DNA from: an uncultured Sutterella sp.
GTDB lineage: Bacteria; Pseudomonadota; Gammaproteobacteria; Burkholderiales; Burkholderiaceae_F
DNA length: 64,000 nucleotides
NCBI GenBank assembly: GCA_905206365.1
Contig: CAJLHF010000003.1
Span: 1-64,000 of the forward strand
Direction: 5' to 3'
The stretch's first letter is position 1; each line of letters starts with the position of its first letter. This document shows, one piece after another, positions 17,684 to 25,752 of the stretch. The notes under the pieces are model-generated. The model saw only the letters and a program-made list of their open reading frames with translations. It made no database searches and was not told the origin of the DNA. The position numbers and the translations under genes are program-made.

Positions 17684-18034
17684 ATGAGAAAGGCGTTCGT
17701 ACTTCTGGGGCTTGTCGCCGCGCTCGGCTGTACGACGGTGTCGGCCGAAATCGTGGTGCCGCACCGTATCCATCCGACGATCGATACGGTCTCGGAGGTG
17801 CTCGCGTCGGGCAAGGACGAAGATTGGGTGATGCTTACGGGGGCGCTCGTACGCAAGGAGCGTGCAAACGAATACGTCTTCCGGGACGCGACGGGCGAAA
17901 TCAAGGCGACGGTGCTGAGCGACGTGATCGCGGGACACGTGTTGCACGCCGACCGGACGTTCCGCGCGGTGGCCCGCGTCTCGCGTCCGCCCTTTGAAAC
18001 GCCGACGATCGATATCGAACGCATCGACGAATAA
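17684..18034 (+). CDS. YgiW/YdeI-family periplasmic OB-fold protein
   Basis: The 116-aa protein has a signal peptide (MRKAFVLLGLVAALGCTTVSA) followed by a bacterial OB-fold (BOF/YgiW) domain. Its pattern of WVMLTGALVRKE, EYVFRDATGEIKATV and a late ARVSRPPFETPTIDIERI matches the family's five-stranded barrel. YgiW-like proteins are periplasmic and linked with stress tolerance. The cysteine in LGCTT raises the option of a lipoprotein, but the lipobox is poor. The ATG at 17684 lies 6 bp after GGGG. A second, distinct member of this family is encoded at 31289-31681. The next gene (18146) follows after 111 bp on the same strand. Confidence 0.78.
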   Translation: MRKAFVLLGLVAALGCTTVSAEIVVPHRIHPTIDTVSEVLASGKDEDWVMLTGALVRKERANEYVFRDATGEIKATVLSDVIAGHVLHADRTFRAVARVSRPPFETPTIDIERIDE

Positions 18035-18145
18035 TTCGACAGGTCGTCACTCCGGGGAGCTTCGCCGATTCGTGCGGTCCGAAGACGACTTCCCTCACGG
18101 CGATAGAATGGATGAAGTCTGTCGGATGCTGTAAGGAGGACGGCC

Positions 18146-18397
18146 GTGGGGCTACGTTTTCAACGACGAGTTCGGATTTTCAAGGGGGTATATCTGAACC
18201 TTTCGAAAACGGGCGTAAGCTTCTCGCTTCGGGGACGAGGCGGCGGCATTACGGTTGGCAAGAGAGGACCGCGCGCGAGCGTGGGAATTCCCGGGACGGG
18301 CCTGTCCTACCAAACGAAGCTCGGCTCCGGGGCTGGTGTGGTCGGGATTGTGGTTGCCGTCATTGCGGCGGTCGTGATCCTCGCTCAGTTCCTCTGA
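18146..18397 (+). CDS. DUF4236 small protein with C-terminal membrane segment
   Basis: The 83-aa protein starts with GTG behind a strong AAGGAGG. Residues 1-58 match DUF4236: MGLRFQRRVRIFKGVYLNLS, then SKTGVSFSLRGRGGGITVG, and the conserved SVGIPGTGLSY. A single hydrophobic helix follows at about 63-82 (GVVGIVVAVIAAVVILAQF), which would place it in the inner membrane. The function of DUF4236 is unknown. It ends just before a strong terminator at 18451 and marks the last gene of typical local composition before the IS-bounded island. Confidence 0.85.
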   Translation: MGLRFQRRVRIFKGVYLNLSKTGVSFSLRGRGGGITVGKRGPRASVGIPGTGLSYQTKLGSGAGVVGIVVAVIAAVVILAQFL

Positions 18398-18450
18398 GGC
18401 CGGTCGCACTGCCCGCGGGCTCTTGCAAGTCCCCCAAGGATTGAAATCTC

Positions 18451-18485
18451 AAAGACCGCTTTCCGACGGGAAGGCGGTCTTTTTC
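18451..18485 (+). terminator. Intrinsic terminator after the DUF4236 gene
   Basis: AAAGACCGC (18451-18459) pairs with GCGGTCTTT (18474-18482), with further inner TTCC/GGAA pairing, and is followed by Ts. Confidence 0.9.
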
Positions 18486-18557
18486 CGACTCCGTGGACGT
18501 CTCCGGAAGGGCGGCGGTACAGGCGGAGCCCGGCCGCAGAGGGGCTTGCGAGGGATG

Positions 18558-18656
18558 TCATGCTCGCAGGTGACCTGACACGCGGGGGTACTTCTCATGG
18601 AGAACAAGGTGGAGGGCGTTGAGCTTGAACTCATGAGTGAACCGGTAGCGGGGCAT
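18558..18656 (-). pseudogene. 5' remnant of an IS3-type transposase OrfA (copy 1)
   Basis: The frame reads MPRYRFTHEFKLNALHLVLH and then EKYPRVSGHLRA before a stop. The basic start and the EFKLNAxxLVL helix match the first helix of IS3/IS911-type transposase OrfA proteins, which continue as a helix-turn-helix; that part is missing here. Only the first 33 codons remain. The first 50 bp recur at 21455-21504 in the same orientation on the other side of the LysR-flavoprotein pair. Confidence 0.65.
18604..18653. repeat. 50-bp direct repeat, copy 1 (left boundary of island)
   Basis: This 50-bp segment matches 21455-21504 at all but four positions and lies in the same orientation. It corresponds to the transposase 5' end described at 18558-18656. 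Confidence 0.9.
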
Positions 18657-18720
18657 GGCCATGGAAGAACTCCTTGAAAGAGGCTGTGTCGAGCTTGAAA
18701 TTCGGATGGCCGCCGACACC

Positions 18721-19704
18721 TCAACTTTGACCCTTATCTCCAACCTTCCAAAACAGTCCGTTGTGTCTTTGCTCAAACGGCAGTCCCACGGTTCGATAAC
18801 GGGACAGGGCAGCCTGACGTTCCCGTTCGACAAACCAATTCATGAAGCAGTCAAGTTCGGGATCGTCTGCCGAATTTTGTCTTACCGTGAGCGTCACTCG
18901 AAACGGTTCCCGACTCCATCCGTTCAGAACCGGCACGACTTCCCCTGACGCCAAATCATCCCGAATGCTCGCCGTCGGCAGGTCGAGCGCAACGCCCAAG
19001 CCCACACGCAGAGCGCTTTGAATCGTCAGAAAATCTCCCGACAGCATATGCGCCGCCTTGAAGGGGCGACGCTCCAGGCCGCGTACGAGGCAATGCGATT
19101 CAGGATAGTTCCTTGCTGTTCTCATCAGCAACGTATGCCGGGACAGATCCTCCGGTCTTTCGGGCATGCCGTGCCGTTCTACATACGCTTTCGATGCGAC
19201 CGGCAAAACGCCGAGACAATGAATGAAGCGGTTGCAGAGATTCGGATCCTCTGGCATGTAAAGAAGATAGGCGACATCCACACGGTTCCTCAGCAAATCC
19301 AGGTGATCCACTTCGGTCACCACCTCGATGTCAATTTTCGGTGCGATCTGCTTGTATTCGGCAAGCATCGCCAAAAGCTGTTCCCGCGGATAGCCGGCAA
19401 CCACCCCGAAACGAATCAGGTGTCCGTGATCGTTTCGGCATCGGGTCAACTTGGACCACAGCTCATTGTGCTGATCCAAAAAAGCTTTGATGCTTGGAAT
19501 GTGTTCTTCGCCGTAGGTCGTCAATCGCATGGGCCTCGCTGATCGATCAAAGAAACGTGCGTTGAGCCGTTCCTCCATGGCCGAGATCAGACGGCTCACC
19601 ATGGCGACATCCATGTCCAAAGCCACAGCCGCATCCCGCATGGATGCACACCGCGCCACTTCCACAATGGCCTTCCAGGCCGCGATGTTGTTTTCTATCC
19701 TCAT
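18721..19704 (-). CDS. LysR-family transcriptional regulator
   Basis: The 327-aa protein has an N-terminal winged helix-turn-helix (about 1-65; ARCASMRDAAVALDMDVAMV, SRLISAMEERLNARFFDRSA). A LysR effector-binding domain follows (about 90-300), with HLIRFGVVAGYPREQLL and GVLPVASKAYVERHG. It is divergent from the flavoprotein gene at 19814. A perfect 18-bp palindrome lies 13 bp before its ATG, so autoregulation and control of the flavoprotein are likely. No Shine-Dalgarno is visible. The gene, like its partner, has more A/T in third codon positions than the flanking housekeeping genes, which suggests acquisition by transfer. The effector is probably the substrate of the flavoprotein (inference). 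Confidence 0.92.
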   Translation of the reverse strand: MRIENNIAAWKAIVEVARCASMRDAAVALDMDVAMVSRLISAMEERLNARFFDRSARPMRLTTYGEEHIPSIKAFLDQHNELWSKLTRCRNDHGHLIRFGVVAGYPREQLLAMLAEYKQIAPKIDIEVVTEVDHLDLLRNRVDVAYLLYMPEDPNLCNRFIHCLGVLPVASKAYVERHGMPERPEDLSRHTLLMRTARNYPESHCLVRGLERRPFKAAHMLSGDFLTIQSALRVGLGVALDLPTASIRDDLASGEVVPVLNGWSREPFRVTLTVRQNSADDPELDCFMNWFVERERQAALSRYRTVGLPFEQRHNGLFWKVGDKGQS

Positions 19705-19717
19705 GCGACAGCTTTTG

Positions 19718-19735
19718 TTGTTGATTTATCAACAA
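19718..19735. promoter_or_regulatory. LysR-type operator (perfect 18-bp palindrome)
   Basis: TTGTTGAT and ATCAACAA flank a central TT. The site fits the LysR T-N11-A rule (TTGAT...ATCAA). It lies in the 109-bp gap between the divergent LysR and flavoprotein genes, nearer the LysR start, as usual for the recognition site of an autoregulated LysR protein. Confidence 0.75.
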
Positions 19736-19813
19736 TGATTGTAGATCCACTCTTAACAGGGGTCAGCATCCATCCTAAACTGAGTTTACTTCGACCAAAG
19801 GAGGACCTTACCC

Positions 19814-21313
19814 ATGACCATCAATCTCAACCGCCGCACCCTGCTTGGTTCCGGCGCAGCCGCACTGATCGCCTCACCGCTCGCAGTCCAGGCCAAAGAA
19901 AGCAAGAGCTGGGATCGGACCGTTGACATCCTCATCGTGGGTTCCGGTTTTGCCGGGCTCAGCGCCGCCATTGAAGCCAAGAGGGCCGGACGTACGCCCG
20001 TCATCATCGAGCAGATGAGCTTCACCGGCGGTAACTCACGCATCACCGGCGGCGGTATCGCCGTTCCCGGCTCGCCCATGCAGAAGGAAAAAGGCATTGA
20101 GGACAGCCCGGAACTGATGCTCGCCGACATGCTCAAGGCCGGCAACAATCTCAACTTCCCCGAACTGGCCCGGACCGTCGCCTTCGGTGCGCGAGACGCT
20201 TACGACTGGTTGGTCAACGACATCGGCGTCAAGTTCACACGTCTGATCTACCACGGCGGTCACAGCGTGATGCGCGGTTGCGGCGCCGAGCTTCTGGATG
20301 CGCACGTGACCAACTTCATGCCGAGGCTTGAAGTCAAGGCGCGTGAGCTTGGCGTGTCCATCGAAACGCGAACCAAACTCACATCGCTTATTACCGATGA
20401 TGCGGGACGCGTCATCGGCGCCGAAGTGCGCAAGAACTTCGTCTTCGGCAAACCGGAATCCGGCACGCTCGAACGCGTCCGTACGAAGGGCGGTGTCATT
20501 CTTGCAAGCGGCGGCTTTGCCGCCAATCCGAAGATGCGCATGCTATTCGATCCCCGGCTTGATGCCTCCATTGAAACGACCAATCACGTCGGCGCAACGG
20601 GCGACGCGACGGCGTGCGCGCAGATGATCGGTGCCGGCGTGACGCAGATGGACTGGATTCAATGTCTTCCGATGACGAGCCCCGACGAACACGGCTTCGG
20701 TATTGCCGTTCACTATGTGGAGTACACCGCCGGCTTCGGGCTTGCAGTCGACCCGGTCACGGGCAAGCGCTTCATGAACGAAACCGCCAACCGCAAGGTT
20801 CGCGCCGACGCCATTTTGGCGCTCAAACACCCGGCATTGTGCATCTGTACGCTCGCCAATGCCAAAAAGCATACGCCGGCACTGCGTCTGCAGAAGGCGA
20901 TGGAAAACGGTTCCGTCAAGTCCTACGACACGATTGAAGAACTTGCCAAGGCCTACAACATGCCTCTTGAAGCCTTCCGCGAACAACTCAAAACCTGGAA
21001 CGAATGCATCCGTAGCCGGAAGGATCCGGAATTCGGCGCCAAGATTTTTGAGGATGCCGAAGTCAACGAAACCGGTCCCTTCCTCGTATCCCGACTTTGG
21101 CCCCGCGCGCACCATACCATGGGCGGTTTGATCATCAATACGAAGGCCCAGGTACTCAATGCCTTCGGAGAACCCATCCCCGGACTTTGGGCTGCTGGCG
21201 AAGCTACCGGCGGCGTGCACGGCGAAGTTCGTCTCGGTACCGTCGCCATCGCGGACTGCATCGTCTTCGGCCGTATCGCCGGACAAAGTGCGTCAGCCTC
21301 CGCGATCGTCTGA
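19814..21313 (+). CDS. Tat-exported FAD-dependent fumarate-reductase-like flavoprotein
   Basis: The 499-aa protein has a Tat signal (NRRTLLGSGAAALIASPLAV) and a single flavin domain of the FrdA/flavocytochrome c/UrdA family. The FAD motif is ILIVGSGFAGLSAAIEA (GSGFAG at 43-48), followed by GGNSRITGGGIAVPG. Near the C-terminus are HTMGGLIINTKAQVL, GEPIPGLWAAGEATGGVHG and RLGTVAIADCIVFGRIAG. Such proteins reduce fumarate, urocanate, acrylates or related unsaturated acids in the periplasm as anaerobic electron sinks. The haem or FMN domain found in many relatives is absent, so electrons must come from a separate cytochrome. None is encoded here. AGGAGG precedes the ATG. The gene is divergent from its likely LysR regulator, inside the IS-bounded island of lower GC. 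The substrate is unknown. Confidence 0.9.
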   Translation: MTINLNRRTLLGSGAAALIASPLAVQAKESKSWDRTVDILIVGSGFAGLSAAIEAKRAGRTPVIIEQMSFTGGNSRITGGGIAVPGSPMQKEKGIEDSPELMLADMLKAGNNLNFPELARTVAFGARDAYDWLVNDIGVKFTRLIYHGGHSVMRGCGAELLDAHVTNFMPRLEVKARELGVSIETRTKLTSLITDDAGRVIGAEVRKNFVFGKPESGTLERVRTKGGVILASGGFAANPKMRMLFDPRLDASIETTNHVGATGDATACAQMIGAGVTQMDWIQCLPMTSPDEHGFGIAVHYVEYTAGFGLAVDPVTGKRFMNETANRKVRADAILALKHPALCICTLANAKKHTPALRLQKAMENGSVKSYDTIEELAKAYNMPLEAFREQLKTWNECIRSRKDPEFGAKIFEDAEVNETGPFLVSRLWPRAHHTMGGLIINTKAQVLNAFGEPIPGLWAAGEATGGVHGEVRLGTVAIADCIVFGRIAGQSASASAIV

Positions 21314-21454
21314 CGGTTTCCGGCATCATCGCAACTCGGCGATCGCAGACGCTTGCGGCGCCGAGACCGCATCAACATTGCCTGAACTCTCCAAACCCCA
21401 TGCGGACTACCGCATGGGGTTCAACATTTTGAACAGGTCGACCGAAAACAACCA

Positions 21455-21504
21455 CAAGGCGGAGGGCGTTGAGCTTGAACTCATGAGTGAGCCGGCGGCG
21501 GGGT
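21455..21504 (-). repeat. 50-bp direct repeat, copy 2: second transposase 5' remnant
   Basis: The segment matches 18604-18653 with four differences. On the minus strand it still reads PRRRLTHEFKLNALRLV, so it too derives from the start of the IS3-type OrfA. The frame is lost directly after. It marks the right boundary of the LysR-flavoprotein island. The rest of 21314-21624 contains only this remnant and a terminator. Confidence 0.85.
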
Positions 21505-21507
21505 GCG

Positions 21508-21561
21508 AAAAAATGGCAAAAGAAAACGGCCGGAAGCGCGTGAAGCGTATCCGGCCGTTTG
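21508..21561 (-). terminator. Intrinsic terminator of the symporter gene
   Basis: The 11-bp arms AAACGGCCGGA (21525-21535) and TCCGGCCGTTT (21551-21561) are followed on the minus strand by TTTTCTTTTGCC and a further T-run. It lies 64 bp past the stop codon. Confidence 0.92.
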
Positions 21562-21624
21562 GTCTCGGAAGCGTCGCAAGTCTCGCTGTCGGAGGAATCG
21601 GAGGCTTGCGGCGGTTTCCGGGAA

Positions 21625-22857
21625 TCAGGCTTCGCCTTCGACGTAGGGTTCCTTGCCGAGGTCGCCTTCGAGGTTCGTGACGATAACCGCGGAGGCCACG
21701 TCGCCCACCACGTTGATCGAGGTGCGGATCATGTCGAGGATACGGTCGATGCCGGCAATGAGCGCCACGGCTTCAAGCGGGATGCCGACCTGCGTGAAGA
21801 CGATCGTCGTCATGATGAGACCCGCACCGGGGACGCCTGCGGTGCCGACGGCGGCGAGAACGCCCATCAGAACGATCGTCATCTGGTCGACCATCGTGAG
21901 GTCAAGCCCGTAGACTTCCGCGGCGAAGATCGAACACACACCCATGTAGACGGCCGTGCCGTTCATGTTGATGGTGTTGCCGAGCGGAATCGAGAAGGAG
22001 GCGATGCTCTTGGTCGCACCGAGACGGCGGGCGGCGGCGAGATTCGCCGGAAGAGCCGCAGCCGACGAGCAGGTCGTGAAGGCGATGAGCCAGGGCTCGA
22101 AAATGCCGCGCAGGAACTTCATCATCGGAATGCGCGCCAGGATGTAGACGAGCGGGATGAGAACGAGGAAGACGAGGGTCGCCGTTGCGAGGAAGGAGGA
22201 CAGAATGAGCTGGAAGAGGGGCAGCAACACCTGAAGGCCGTGACGCGAAACCGTGTAGGCCATCAAACCGAAGACGCCGATCGGAGCGTAGTGCATGACC
22301 ATGTTCGTCACGCGCACCATCGTGTCGCCCACGAGTTCGAAGAACTTGAGCACGGGCTTGCCGCGTTCACCGAGGCCGGCAAGCGCGAAGCCGAAGATCA
22401 CCGCAAAGAAGATGATCTGAAGCATGTTGCCCTTGGCAAAGGCTTCCATCGGGTTGATCGGCACGATGTCAAGGAGCGTATCGACGAGCGCCGGAGGCGT
22501 CACCTGCTTGGCCTGGAGGCCTTCGGTCGAGAGGTTGATCCCGAGGCCGGGCTGAATGACGGAAGCGAAAACGAGACCGATCGCCACGGAGACGGCCGTC
22601 GTGATCGCATAGACGCAGAGGACCTTCGTCGCGACGCGCCCGAGCTTGGACGTGTCGGAGATGCCGGCCGCACCGGCGATGATGGTGGCGATCACCAACG
22701 GAACGACCACCATGCGGATCAAACGAATAAAGAGCGTGCCGAGCGGCTGCAGGTATGTCTGCGCAAAGCTTGAATCGACCACGGCACCGACGGCGATACC
22801 GAGTGCAAGGCCGATCATCATCTGCCATGCAAGGCTGATTTTCATTTTGGAGGCCAT
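21625..22857 (-). CDS. Dicarboxylate/amino acid:cation symporter (DAACS family)
   Basis: The 410-aa protein is a glutamate/C4-dicarboxylate transporter homologue of the GltP/DctA/GltPh fold (8 membrane helices plus two re-entrant loops). HP1 is seen as CSSAAALPANL, the helix 7 motif as NTINMNGTAVYMG, HP2 as AAVGTAGVPGAGLIM, and helix 8 as GIDRILDMIRTSINVVGD. Helix 8 keeps the Asp, Arg, Thr, Asn and Asp that bind substrate and cation. The helix-8 arginine favours acidic amino acids. The usual NMDGT is NMNGT here; that aspartate is a cation ligand in GltPh. The ATG at 22857 has GGGGTGGAG upstream. A longer frame adds an unrelated leader. The gene is monocistronic with a strong terminator. Confidence 0.92.
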   Translation of the reverse strand: MASKMKISLAWQMMIGLALGIAVGAVVDSSFAQTYLQPLGTLFIRLIRMVVVPLVIATIIAGAAGISDTSKLGRVATKVLCVYAITTAVSVAIGLVFASVIQPGLGINLSTEGLQAKQVTPPALVDTLLDIVPINPMEAFAKGNMLQIIFFAVIFGFALAGLGERGKPVLKFFELVGDTMVRVTNMVMHYAPIGVFGLMAYTVSRHGLQVLLPLFQLILSSFLATATLVFLVLIPLVYILARIPMMKFLRGIFEPWLIAFTTCSSAAALPANLAAARRLGATKSIASFSIPLGNTINMNGTAVYMGVCSIFAAEVYGLDLTMVDQMTIVLMGVLAAVGTAGVPGAGLIMTTIVFTQVGIPLEAVALIAGIDRILDMIRTSINVVGDVASAVIVTNLEGDLGKEPYVEGEA

Positions 22858-23389
22858 TATCTCCACCCCTAGCGATTGTTGGAATTGTGTTGGCGTTCGG
22901 GAGCAACTGCGCGACCGAACCGAGACGGAAAACCGTGCCGTTGAGAACGATTCTAGGGAGCGGCGCACTTTGTAATAATGCGTAAACAATTAAGTGTAAA
23001 TACGTAATCCCTATACAAATCGCTAAAAACACTGTGGTTTATTTGGATTTTTATAAAATTTCGGCCTCAAAAACGAAATCCCGACGGTTTGCGCCAACGC
23101 AAAAGACTGCGAAAAAACGCAAATTGTGCACATGAGGGAATTACTCCTTAGTGGGTAGGTTTCGCGTAAAGACGAGAATTTCTTTTGAGAAACATCCATT
23201 TTTTGTAAGATGTAGCTCCGTTCGGAAGGGTTTTGACGCGCTCGAAAACGTGAGGATCGGGTTCTTTTTTTTCGTGCGGCTCCGCATAATCCGCTAACCT
23301 TAAGCGTTTTCCACAAGCTATCCTCCGACTCCCCGCTCTCGAAGGTGCTTGTTTCCGTTTCCGCTTCCTTGCAAAAGGTTCCACCGACC
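22858..23389. other. Intergenic region, 532 bp, AT-rich
   Basis: This divergent-promoter region between the symporter and the ZIP transporter is clearly AT-richer than its neighbours around 22970-23200. No protein, RNA structure or repeat could be supported. Confidence 0.6.
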
Positions 23390-24307
23390 ATGCTTTGGCT
23401 CGTTATCGAAGTGGCTCTGGCCAACCTTCTCACGCGTTTCGTCGCGCTCGCGGCGGCCCTCTGGGTGTCGCACCGGTCGCTTGCGCGCTGGGGCGAGCGT
23501 CTGCTCGGCGTGGCGAGCGGCTTTCTCGCCACGCTTTCGCTCACGCATCTCTTGCCGGAAGCGTTCGAATCCGAAGCGGCGGACCCGCACACGCTCGGTC
23601 TCGTGATGCTGGGGACGCTCTTTGCGTTCGTACTCCCGGGGCTCGCGTCGGGGCACGCTCACGCGCACGACCATCGAGTCGCGGAACACCGCTCCGACGC
23701 GGGGGCGTTGCTTACGGGGGCGGCTCTGCACAACATCGTCGACGGCACGCTCGTGGCGGCGGCCTTCATGACGGACGCGCGCGCGGGGTGGCTCGCGGCC
23801 GCGGCCGTTCTGGTGCACGAAATTCCGCAGCAGATCGGCTACGCGATCGTTCTCAAAAGCTGCGGTTTTTCGGAACGAAAGACCGTCGCCTGCCTTGCGG
23901 CGCTCGCGTTGGCGGCCCTGCTCGGGGGCGTGCTCGGGTGCGGGGCGGTCGGGATGAGCGTGGAACTCCTTCCCTATCTTTTGGCGGCCTCGAGCGTCGC
24001 TTTTCTCTACATCACCTTTTCTGCACTCCTACCCGAGGTGCTCCACGCCGCCCTTGAAAAAGGAACGGCGGGCGCGCGCCTTCAGGTGGCCGTGTCGCTT
24101 GCGGCCGGGGCGGTGCTCTCGATGGGGCTTCTCGGCGTCGGGCACGGGCACGAACACGACTTCCCGCACGCGCACGGTCACGATCACGCGACCGAGACCG
24201 CCGAAGCGTCGGGGGCCGACGCGCATCGCGCCGAACACGCCGTTTTCGACGAAAACGCGTCCCCGTACCGTGTGACGGAAGGGCCCGAGGCCCCCGGAGT
24301 CCGCTAA
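23390..24307 (+). CDS. ZIP-family metal transporter
   Basis: This 305-aa polytopic protein has the ZIP helix IV and V signatures: ALHNIVDGTLVAAAFMTD and VLVHEIPQQIGYAIVLKSCG. His, Asn, Asp and Glu there bind Zn2+ or other divalent metal during import. Eight membrane segments are apparent. Two histidine-rich loops stand out, HAHAHDHRVAEH near residue 90 and GHGHEHDFPHAHGHDH near residue 260, and are typical metal-buffering segments of ZIP proteins. The start at ATG 23390 (MLWLVIEVALANLL) gives a normal N-terminus; AAAGG lies 12 bp upstream. The next gene, xseB, begins about 90 bp later. I saw no clear Zur site upstream. Bacterial relatives mostly import zinc, iron or manganese. Confidence 0.88.
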   Translation: MLWLVIEVALANLLTRFVALAAALWVSHRSLARWGERLLGVASGFLATLSLTHLLPEAFESEAADPHTLGLVMLGTLFAFVLPGLASGHAHAHDHRVAEHRSDAGALLTGAALHNIVDGTLVAAAFMTDARAGWLAAAAVLVHEIPQQIGYAIVLKSCGFSERKTVACLAALALAALLGGVLGCGAVGMSVELLPYLLAASSVAFLYITFSALLPEVLHAALEKGTAGARLQVAVSLAAGAVLSMGLLGVGHGHEHDFPHAHGHDHATETAEASGADAHRAEHAVFDENASPYRVTEGPEAPGVR

Positions 24308-24396
24308 AATTACCTGATTTCGGAGTGCGCGCCCGATCGGGAGCCCGGCGGCGAAGCGTGCATTCCTTTCATCCCCATCCTGCGGAGGACGATGCG

Positions 24397-24666
24397 ATGG
24401 CCAAGACCGCGAAGGCCGCTTCCGAGGCCCTGCCCGAGCCCGAAACGTTGACGTTCGAAGAAGCGCTCGACGAACTCGAGTCGCTCACGGCGGCCATGGC
24501 TACGGGCACGACGACGCTGCGCGAGAGCGTAGCCGCGTACGAGCGCGGAACGAAGCTTCTCGCGCGTTGCCGCAACGAACTCGCCGATGCGCGCGCAACG
24601 ATCGAGCGTCTGCGCGAGACCGAAGAGGGCGGTGTCGAACGCCGTCCGCTCGACGACGAGGACTGA
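24397..24666 (+). CDS. xseB: Exodeoxyribonuclease VII small subunit
   Basis: The 89-aa protein matches XseB, the small subunit of exonuclease VII that degrades single-stranded DNA together with XseA. The conserved helical core is LTFEEALDELESLTAAMATG, then TTTLRESVAAYERGTKLLAR and a CRNELADARATIERL heptad. An acidic tail closes the protein. GGAGG lies 9 bp before the ATG at 24397. It heads the widespread xseB-ispA-dxs cluster of isoprenoid genes. xseA is not in the window. Confidence 0.95.
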   Translation: MAKTAKAASEALPEPETLTFEEALDELESLTAAMATGTTTLRESVAAYERGTKLLARCRNELADARATIERLRETEEGGVERRPLDDED

Positions 24667-24678
24667 GGATGACCGGGG

Positions 24679-24715
24679 AGGTCGGAGGGGGGGTGTTTTG
24701 CTCTCCGACCTTTCA
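24679..24715 (+). terminator. Possible weak internal terminator or attenuator between xseB and ispA
   Basis: AGGTCGGAG (24679-24687) can pair with CTCCGACCT (24703-24711), followed by TTTCAC. The loop is G/T-rich and the T-run short, so partial read-through into ispA is likely. Confidence 0.45.
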
Positions 24716-24747
24716 CATTGAAACTCATTGACTGACGAGGACGATAC

Positions 24748-25716
24748 GTGACGACCGAAATTGATGCCGACCGTACGGCGCAGACCGAGGGCTCGTCCGA
24801 AGCCCGGATCGACTTTTCCGTTTGGGCCCACGAACGCGCCCGGCACTTCGAATGGCTCGCCGAAAAAGGGCTCCCGCAGCCGGGCCGCGATCCGAAACGC
24901 CTGATCGGCGCCATGCGGTATGCGGTGCTCGGAGGCGGCAAGCGTATTCGTCCCCTGCTTTGCTACGCGGCGGGTGCCGTGACGGGGGCGCCTCAGCCGG
25001 TGCTCGACGGCGCCGCGCTCGCGCTTGAATGCATCCACGGCTACAGTCTCGTGCACGACGACATGCCCGCGATGGACAACGACACGTTGCGGCGCGGTCG
25101 TCCGACGGTGCACGTTCAGTACGGCGAAGCCTGCGCGATGTTGGCGGGCGACGCCTTGCAGACGGAAGCCTTCTCGGTGCTCTCGAAGATCGACGCCGCT
25201 CCCGAAGTGGTCGTGCGTCTGTTGCGGACGCTCTCGCGCGCTTCGGGTGTTGCGGGGATGGCGGGCGGTCAGGCGATCGACCTTGAAATGGTGGGCGCAC
25301 ACCCCGACGAAGGGGCGCTTTTGCGCATGCAGTCGATGAAGACGGGCGCGCTCATCGTGGCGGCCGTTCTTATGGGCGCTCAGTCGGGACGTTGGGAAGA
25401 GCTTTCCGAAGCCTCGAAGGGCGGTCTGGCGCTTTACGGTCACTCGCTCGGCATCGCCTTTCAGGTGGTGGACGACATTCTCGACTGCACTCAGGATACG
25501 GCCACGCTCGGGAAGACGGCCGGCAAGGACGAAAAGGACGACAAGCCCACCTGGGTGTCGATCCTCGGGCTTGAGGGCGCGCGCGAGCGCGCCCGGGCGT
25601 TGCGCGCCGACGCGCAACGCGGGCTCGATCTGATTGCCCAAGATCCGTCGGTTCCGGAAGGGGCGCTCGTGCGTCTTACCGAAATTGCCGACTACGTCGT
25701 CGCCCGCAGCTACTGA
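24748..25716 (+). CDS. ispA: Short-chain polyprenyl (farnesyl) diphosphate synthase
   Basis: The 322-aa protein makes farnesyl diphosphate from IPP and DMAPP in the cytoplasm. It has GGGKRIRPLLCYAAG, the first aspartate-rich motif LVHDDMPAMDNDTLRRGRPT, MKTGALIVAAVLMGA and the second aspartate motif FQVVDDILDCTQDTATLGKT. The tail KDEKDDKPTWVSILG is typical of IspA. The two extra residues between the aspartates of the first motif mark the bacterial type II enzyme. Translation starts at GTG 24748 with GAGGA upstream. It lies between xseB and dxs, which make its substrate pathway. Confidence 0.95.
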   Translation: MTTEIDADRTAQTEGSSEARIDFSVWAHERARHFEWLAEKGLPQPGRDPKRLIGAMRYAVLGGGKRIRPLLCYAAGAVTGAPQPVLDGAALALECIHGYSLVHDDMPAMDNDTLRRGRPTVHVQYGEACAMLAGDALQTEAFSVLSKIDAAPEVVVRLLRTLSRASGVAGMAGGQAIDLEMVGAHPDEGALLRMQSMKTGALIVAAVLMGAQSGRWEELSEASKGGLALYGHSLGIAFQVVDDILDCTQDTATLGKTAGKDEKDDKPTWVSILGLEGARERARALRADAQRGLDLIAQDPSVPEGALVRLTEIADYVVARSY

Positions 25717-25752
25717 TACCCCGAAGGGGACCCCGAACGATAGGAGATCGTC

